DNA from: Nocardia sienata NBRC 100364
Lineage (GTDB): Bacteria; Actinomycetota; Actinomycetes; Mycobacteriales; Mycobacteriaceae
Length of the DNA stretch: 64,000 bases
Reading direction: 5' to 3'
NCBI RefSeq assembly: GCF_001613205.1
Contig: NZ_BDBX01000010.1
Coordinates: 100,896 to 164,895 of the forward strand
Both the position numbers and the translations under genes were made by a program. Each line of letters starts with the position of its first letter. The stretch's first letter is position 1. Below are positions 58,907-64,000 of this stretch, one piece after another. The notes under the pieces are model-generated. The model saw nothing but the letters and a program-made list of their open reading frames with translations. It was not told where the DNA came from and did not search any database.

Positions 58907-61219
58907 GTGGATTACTCTGGAGAACGATCGTCCGTGCCCGGCGGTCGAGGGCCACTCCTGGTCCTCAACTTTCTTCCAGCTCGGTTCGACGGACGAGTTG
59001 ACGCCGGCACGCTACCGTTCGAGACACCAGACAAGTTGCGCGCTATTCGTGAAGAGCTCCGCACGTCCCACGTGGTCGTCACCCGCGGTAAGGAAGTCGT
59101 GTGCGTGCCCTTCGTGTCGGGTGCGAAGCTCATCGGCAAGCGCACGACGATCACAGCTGCTGGCCCCGATCTTGTCGTGCAGACCAGCCTCCTGGAATCG
59201 AGCCTCCGGCGGACTCTCACCGAGAAGTGGAAGTACGAGTTGCGGAGGGAGAACCCGCTGACGTTCGTTTCACGGACGCCTGGTCGCGACCTGTTGGAGA
59301 AGGCCCTGGGGCGTGAGCTTCCCGGGCTGCACGTCTTCCCTGCGTACTCGCTGGACGTGCGCAGGTACGGTCCAGGCGGATTTTCCGGCGTCGTGGTCGG
59401 GCTGAAGACGAGGTATGAGATCGACCTTCCTGTTGGCGTTCTCCTGCGGCGCGGCGTCCAGGTGAACGGCCTGTACGTGCTTGCGGAATCACCCTTGGCA
59501 CCTACCTGGCCGTTTCAGGACCCGCACACGCGACGCCGACTGGTAGGCCAGGTAGTCGCCGTTGACGGGGACAAGCTGCGGGTGCGTTGCCGCGATGGCG
59601 AGTTGGAACTGGACGCGGCGGAGGCATGGATCGAGCCGAACACGGCCAACTTCTACGCGGTGCTGCGGAAGGCGTGCGGGCGGTCCTATGAACGGGACTT
59701 CCACGCCTTGGAAGCCCAGGTCGTGAGCCTGACTAATGCGCAGCAGCGCATTGCCGACACGAACCGGATCGCGGCCAACCTGATCGGTCTCGGCAAGTTC
59801 GACATCAGCAATGGATTGACAGCCGAGCTGGGCAAGCCGCTGAGGCTGACCAGCACACAGCATCCTCATGTCCGGACGCTGGCCGAGCCTACGTTCGTGT
59901 TCGACCAGTCGGGAGACAAGACGGCACCGTTCCCGGAAACCGGTCTGACCAAGTGGGGCCCGCTGGACGCCGAGTCGTTCACGCCCAAGGCGCCCCATAT
60001 CGCCGTTGTGGTGCCGCGCCAGTTTCAGGGAAGAGTGGAAACGCTGGTGGAAAGGTTCCGCAACGGCGTCCGAGGGTCGAACGCCTACGCGGAGGGGTTC
60101 GTGCGGAAGTTCCGGCTGACCGACTGCACGTTCAGCTTCACGGTGTTCGACGGCGACGCTACGGACGCGGCGGCCTACCGGCAGGCCTGCCTGACCGCGC
60201 TGTCGAACGACGAGCAGATCAACCTGGCGTTCGTCTTCACCAGTGCGGTGCAAGAACATCAGACCGGCGACGACAGCCCGTATCTCGTGTCGAAGTCGAC
60301 ATTCATGAGCCAGGGCATCCCGGTGCAGGAGTACCAGGTCGAGAACATCATTGGCGATAGTAACCTCGCATACCCGCTCAGCACGATGGCGCTGGCGTGT
60401 TATGCGAAGCTCGGAGGCACGCCGTACGCGATCAGCGACCGGGGACGGCCGATGGCCAGGGAGCTGATCTTCGGCATCGGCAGCGCACAGGTCTCCGATG
60501 GCCGGATGGGTGAGACGGAGCGGTTCGTCGGCATCACCACGGTGTTCAACTACGATGGCCGTTACCTCGTGTCCAACGTGTCCAGAGAGACACCGTATGA
60601 GCGGTACCCGCAGGCATTGCTGGACGCCCTCCGGACGTGCATCGCCGATGTGAAGGTACGGCAGGGCTGGCGGTCCGACGACTTCGTCCGGCTCGTCTTC
60701 CACATCTTCAAGCCGTTGAAGGACAAGGAGGCACGGGCGGTTAAGGAACTGGTCACCGAGCTGACCTCGGAGTATGCAAGCGTCGAGTTCGCATTCGTCA
60801 CGGTTGTCGACGATCACCCGTGGCTCGTCCTGGACGAGAATTCCGACGGTGTGAAGGTCGGAAGGGGCACGAAAGGGAAGCACGTCGCCCGGCGCGGGTT
60901 CGCCTTGCCGATCAGCAAGCGCGAGCTGCTCGTGACGGTGAAAGGGCCGCGGGAGATGAAGAGCGACAAGCAAGGCGCTCCGAAGCCGCTCCTGCTCAAA
61001 TTGCACCGCGAGTCGACGTTCACCGACATCGACTACCTCGCGAGCCAGGTCTTCCAGTTCACGGCCATGTCCTGGCGCCGCCCCTATCCCACCAGCAAGC
61101 CGGTCACGATCTCCTACTCCGACCTCATCGCCGGTCTGTTGGGCAAGCTGCGTCACGTGACCAACTGGAACTCGGACATGATCTACATGAAATTGCGTTT
61201 CAGCAGGTGGTTCCTATGA
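58907..61219 (+). CDS. ago: Long prokaryotic Argonaute, catalytically inactive (long-B type)
   Basis: A 770-residue protein starting at a GTG. Residues 1-340 hold the N, linker and reduced PAZ regions. The MID domain includes Y459-x3-K463, Q474 (GIPVQEYQ) and K501 (CYAKLGG), the spacing used by Rhodobacter sphaeroides-type Argonautes to hold the guide 5' phosphate. The PIWI domain follows, ending in the canonical RFSRWFL C-terminus. The first catalytic Asp is Gly (FGIGSA, G525) and the RDG-type Asp position reads FHIFKP near 599-602, so slicing is not expected. It overlaps the nuclease gene by four bases. Expected role: guide-directed recognition of invader nucleic acid that activates the partner. 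Confidence 0.9.
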   Translation: MDYSGERSSVPGGRGPLLVLNFLPARFDGRVDAGTLPFETPDKLRAIREELRTSHVVVTRGKEVVCVPFVSGAKLIGKRTTITAAGPDLVVQTSLLESSLRRTLTEKWKYELRRENPLTFVSRTPGRDLLEKALGRELPGLHVFPAYSLDVRRYGPGGFSGVVVGLKTRYEIDLPVGVLLRRGVQVNGLYVLAESPLAPTWPFQDPHTRRRLVGQVVAVDGDKLRVRCRDGELELDAAEAWIEPNTANFYAVLRKACGRSYERDFHALEAQVVSLTNAQQRIADTNRIAANLIGLGKFDISNGLTAELGKPLRLTSTQHPHVRTLAEPTFVFDQSGDKTAPFPETGLTKWGPLDAESFTPKAPHIAVVVPRQFQGRVETLVERFRNGVRGSNAYAEGFVRKFRLTDCTFSFTVFDGDATDAAAYRQACLTALSNDEQINLAFVFTSAVQEHQTGDDSPYLVSKSTFMSQGIPVQEYQVENIIGDSNLAYPLSTMALACYAKLGGTPYAISDRGRPMARELIFGIGSAQVSDGRMGETERFVGITTVFNYDGRYLVSNVSRETPYERYPQALLDALRTCIADVKVRQGWRSDDFVRLVFHIFKPLKDKEARAVKELVTELTSEYASVEFAFVTVVDDHPWLVLDENSDGVKVGRGTKGKHVARRGFALPISKRELLVTVKGPREMKSDKQGAPKPLLLKLHRESTFTDIDYLASQVFQFTAMSWRRPYPTSKPVTISYSDLIAGLLGKLRHVTNWNSDMIYMKLRFSRWFL

Positions 61220-62454
61220 CAGAGACCGAGGAACCGATCTTCGGAGCACAGCTCGCGGCGTGGCGACGCAAGATCGACGCCGTGAACATGCCGGGCAATG
61301 TAGAAGGCCTCTTCGCCCGGTACGTTCTCGGCGACATCGCCCAGCTGCAATGGAAGGTCGACCCGGAGACATCAGGGTGGCTGGAGGCGAATGCCCACCG
61401 GCTGGACGTCCCGCACACGCTCGCCGTGCTGGGCTACACGGCGACCGCGCAGCCGGCACTGCTCGCTGACTTCGCCGATGTCCTCGTGACCGGCGTCGAA
61501 GGGCTGGCGAGGCGGGACCCATACCCCGGGGACCGCCTCACCTTCCTGTACTCCGCCCCGATTCTCATCGGCGTGTACCTCGCGGGGCGTGCACTCCAAG
61601 ACCGCCTGCCCTCCTTTCTGACCTGGCTTCGGGAGGTGCTCGGTGACTCTCGCCGGAAGCCGAACGACCCCTGGCTTGGCCTGATCCACCTGCACCTTCA
61701 GGCAGAGCTCGCCCGTGAGCCGGTCGAGATCCCCGAATTCGCGAGCATGTCCGGGCATGAGCTAGCGGCCGCGTTCTTCATGCTCACCTCCGGCACGGGG
61801 ACCGCTGGTCTGCCGACAGGCGAGTTGCGCGGCGTCCAGCATCGTGCAGCACAGACGTTCCTTCGCGCCAATCCGGACGAGGTCGACGACCGGAAAGCGG
61901 CTCTCTGGCTCCTTTTCGGCGAGCGGCTCGCGATCGACAGCGCCGACCAGTTGGTGATCACCGCCTCGCAGGTCGGTCTAGTGCTCCGTCGCTTCCCGGC
62001 AGCGCTGCGCAGGTGGAGGTGGGACGACGACACGCTGAGGGATCCGATTCGCTGGCGGATCGACGCGGAGCGCGAAGTCCAGGACATCCTATGGATCATG
62101 CTTCGCACGGTCTTCGACGACGTGGTCGACGAGGACACTCTGGCGAAGCTGGGGCGCAGCGGCTACCGGGCCGACTTCGGCCTGTCTCGTCTCGCCCTGC
62201 TGATCGAAGTCAAGTACATCCGAAAGCCCGGCGAGTTCAAGAAGATCGAACAGGAGGTGATGATCGACTCGGTGGCATATCTGAAGGACGAGCGTTTCAA
62301 GCAGATCATCGTCTTCATCTACGACGACTCGTCTTCTGTAGAGCAACACGACCTCACCTGTCGCACGTTGCTCGAGGTGCCGGGAATCGTCGACGTGATC
62401 ATCGTGTCACGACCGGGCATAATCCCTACTGCCGACCGGCGTTCAGGCCGATAG
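61216..62454 (+). CDS. Argonaute-associated effector with C-terminal PD-(D/E)XK nuclease motif
   Basis: A 412-residue protein coupled to ago by an ATGA overlap. The first ~270 residues are helical (AWRRKIDAVNMPGNVEGLFARYVLGDIAQLQW; LTWLREVLGDSRRKPNDPWLGLIHL) and probably form the Argonaute interface or an inhibitory domain. The C-terminal part starts REVQDILWIMLRTVFDDVVDE and has SGYRADFGL (D320), LLIEVKYIR (E331, K333) and EQEVMIDSVAYLKD, the D-x10-E-x-K arrangement of restriction-type nucleases. Effectors like this in long-B Argonaute systems degrade DNA when activated and cause abortive infection. Activity and target here are inferred. Confidence 0.85.
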   Translation: MTETEEPIFGAQLAAWRRKIDAVNMPGNVEGLFARYVLGDIAQLQWKVDPETSGWLEANAHRLDVPHTLAVLGYTATAQPALLADFADVLVTGVEGLARRDPYPGDRLTFLYSAPILIGVYLAGRALQDRLPSFLTWLREVLGDSRRKPNDPWLGLIHLHLQAELAREPVEIPEFASMSGHELAAAFFMLTSGTGTAGLPTGELRGVQHRAAQTFLRANPDEVDDRKAALWLLFGERLAIDSADQLVITASQVGLVLRRFPAALRRWRWDDDTLRDPIRWRIDAEREVQDILWIMLRTVFDDVVDEDTLAKLGRSGYRADFGLSRLALLIEVKYIRKPGEFKKIEQEVMIDSVAYLKDERFKQIIVFIYDDSSSVEQHDLTCRTLLEVPGIVDVIIVSRPGIIPTADRRSGR

Positions 62455-63326
62455 TGAAGGGCGGAGGCCGATCATCGAGGGAAACCGGCGCTGCTTCAAA
62501 ACCCGAGGGGGGCTGGTGCAGGAGTAGGTTGAAATCGTATCTGCCCGAACCAGCCGCCGACCGACGCTGGTCTGAAACCGAAGCCGTTCTCTAATCCGTG
62601 ATGGTCTCAATCAGGCCCGACCTCGGGAGTACTGCAGCAGGAATCTGCGCGCCTACCGCGACGGGAGCATGGTCTGGTCGAGAATTCCTTGAGTGGCTGC
62701 GAGCAACGAGGTTGAACCCACCGGCACGACGGCACCCGAGTCCGGCAGAGGAGTCTCGGCCGGCGACAGGTGCAGAGGTGATGACGAGGCAACGTCGGGA
62801 CCTGGAAGTCAGGTCGAGATACCTGCCCGACGAGGTGAAGATGCGATGCGCGCTGGGCTGACGGTGTCTTTCGAGGTCCGCTATGTCGATGGCGTCGAAG
62901 GCGAGCAGGTCGGTGCCGCCCAGGCGAAGGCTACTGCCGCGCTGTTGAAGTGGCACGCTGGTCGCGGAGATGTCGATTGGTCCTGAGTTGCCCATGTTCT
63001 GCGTTTCCTTCGATGGCTCGCATCGGGAAACCGCGTGACCCGTACCCTTTCTGTCTCGTCTGCGCGCTGAACGGGATATCCGGGTCGAACTAAACCCCCG
63101 GAGCTGCGGAAACAGTGTTGCAGGTTCGTGCCCTCGGCAGGACACACAAGATATGGGCAACTGGAAAACGCCTGGTCATCGTGGGTGAGTACCGGACGTA
63201 GGAGTCGCGGCCTGCTGATATTGGGCGTCCGTAGTTCCCATCTGCTGGGAAATTGACACTGGTCGGCTAACCGTCGGGGATGCTATCGCGCCGACTCGGC
63301 GGTGCAGCAGAGTGTCTGGGTCGGCT
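62455..63326. other. Region downstream of the Argonaute operon
   Basis: About 870 bases with a possible 46-residue ORF at 62846-62986 (ATG CGC GCT..., peptide containing SFEVRYVDGVEGEQVGAAQ), supported only weakly by a purine-rich site. It also holds the inverted repeat piece (62987-63008), the second 64-base repeat and a degenerate copy of the promoter block near 63266. No intact larger gene is credible. Confidence 0.45.
63120..63183 (+). repeat. Right 64-base repeat flanking the Argonaute operon
   Basis: Direct repeat of 58277-58340 with seven mismatches. Its frame ends in a TGA just downstream (GHRG stop), whereas the left copy reads on, which argues for non-coding status or decay of at least one. 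Confidence 0.85.
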
Positions 63327-63408
63327 GTGTGGGGGGTCAGGGGGTTCGAGTCCCCTTAGCTCCACTTAAAACTTCAGGTCAGGCCCGGTCTAGTACCGGG
63401 CCTGACCT
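63327..63408 (+). repeat. Right tRNA-Ala-like 3' end plus terminator hairpin (putative att site)
   Basis: GGGTCAGGGGG-TTCGAGT-CCCC-TTAGCTCCA matches the copy at 56098 apart from small differences (one extra G and a C/G change in the T stem). A perfect 15-bp hairpin follows (CAGGTCAGGCCCGGT with its complement, five-base loop, 63374-63408), better preserved than in the left copy. It is the natural terminator of the original RNA gene. No 5' part of a tRNA is present. Confidence 0.72.
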
Positions 63409-63533
63409 GTTCTATCTCGACCAACCCCCGTTTACCCCCCGGTTTGGTCTCGAAATGGTGTTGACGATGGTTCTGCCGTCATCCTGCCAGTGAACAGTGT
63501 GACGTGATCCGGGTGTATGTCCGGGACCGGGAG

Positions 63534-63824
63534 TCATTGTGGCAGGTCGGGTAGGTCCGCCAGTGTCTGTAGTGCGCCTTCGTACCAGGCGTGTACAGCC
63601 AGCCAGAGATAGGGCGGTTGTCCTTCCTCGGTTTCCATCTCCTGGGCCTCGTGGATCAGGTACTGCAGCATCCGGTTGTCCCGATGCAGGAGCGGGTAAG
63701 AGAAGGTGCTGTCGGGTGTGTTGATGCTGTCGGCCCGGTAAACGAAGTGTCCGTTGGCGATGATTTGGGTCGACTGGCGGGTTATGTACTCCGTCGGAAT
63801 CTGTGCTGGTTGGTCGGGTTCCAT
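63534..63824 (-). CDS. Hypothetical small acidic protein
   Basis: A 96-residue acidic protein starting MEPDQPAQIPTEYITRQ and ending in helices (MLQYLIHEAQEMETEE; LWLAVHAWYEGALQTLADLPDLPQ). No Cys cluster or membrane helix. Codon use is less GC-biased than in the core genes. It lies outside the right att-like repeat, so it belongs to a further part of the island. Family not recognised. Confidence 0.6.
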   Translation of the reverse strand: MEPDQPAQIPTEYITRQSTQIIANGHFVYRADSINTPDSTFSYPLLHRDNRMLQYLIHEAQEMETEEGQPPYLWLAVHAWYEGALQTLADLPDLPQ

Positions 63825-64000
63825 GGCTTGTCCCGGGTGGTTGTGGGCGGCCTGGTGGTGTGATCAGTGCGCCATGCCCACTGCCGGACGTCGTGTGCCC
63901 GAGGCTCGGCAGGTGTGTAACGTCCCGCTGCTGGTCGGCGGCAGGGATACGGCACTGGTCTCGTAAGAGAGGTGGGTTCGGCGCGATTCTCGAACGGGGC

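Noticed and set aside
59489..61156. 555-codon minus-strand frame opposite ago
   Set aside because: No recognisable motif and high His/Arg/Gly content; the plus-strand frame encodes a clear MID-PIWI protein.
62591..63160. 189-codon minus-strand frame after the Argonaute operon
   Set aside because: It runs through both the inverted and direct repeat pieces and shows no domain; likely non-coding.

Overview
The window comes from a very GC-rich actinomycete chromosome, most likely a mycolate-type genus such as Nocardia. This is inferred from the third-position GC bias, an F420-dependent LLM-family gene, an IdeR/DtxR-type iron box, an MMPL exporter, a covalent UdgX-type uracil glycosylase and a SCO2521-2524-type cassette. 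No 16S or other taxonomic marker is present, so the genus is not proven.

Layout. 1-8.1 kb: a trpB 3' end, an MFS exporter, an IclR regulator, and a four-gene minus-strand operon (GntP permease, family III CoA-transferase, HMG-CoA-lyase-like enzyme, 2-hydroxyacid dehydrogenase) that looks like uptake and breakdown of a hydroxylated carboxylic acid. 8.4-25.9 kb: housekeeping and accessory metabolism (VOC proteins, a baeRF-like protein, an LLM oxidoreductase broken by an in-frame TAG, DUF72, an Asp-nucleophile alpha/beta hydrolase divergent from an AraC regulator, YceI, a flavin monooxygenase coupled to a chorismate-lyase-like protein, an amine-dehydrogenase-like enzyme coupled to an AhpD-like protein, NUDIX, and a LexA-type repressor with an eleven-copy 8-bp repeat upstream). 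26.8-31.6 kb: a tightly packed four-gene cassette of unknown function built around a ParA-like ATPase with a variant P-loop. 31.8-37.3 kb: a CPA1-type antiporter, udgX with a Rho_N-like partner, and a MarR/MMPL divergon with a clear operator. 37.3-42.1 kb: an iron-box-controlled ABC importer operon with three unusual accessory proteins. 42.2-48.4 kb: photolyase, a DoxX-like protein with 11-residue repeats, an Acg-type nitroreductase and dehydrogenases.

From the tRNA-Leu(GAG) at 48.5 kb rightward the window is a genomic island. An AbrB-like protein and a tyrosine recombinase lie next to the tRNA, followed by a HEPN-like protein, small zinc-finger and membrane proteins, and gene-poor stretches. 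At 56.1 and 63.3 kb lie two copies of a tRNA-Ala (or tmRNA) 3' end, each with its downstream hairpin. They bracket a 7.2-kb segment carrying a CoiA-like nuclease and, as the main find, a two-gene operon: a catalytically dead long prokaryotic Argonaute overlapping a protein with a C-terminal PD-(D/E)XK nuclease motif. The operon appears to start from a RecA-NDp/PafBC-like promoter and to be translated leaderless. It fits the known class of long-B Argonaute/effector immune systems, in which the guide-loaded Argonaute senses invader nucleic acid and unleashes the nuclease; that function is inferred, not shown.
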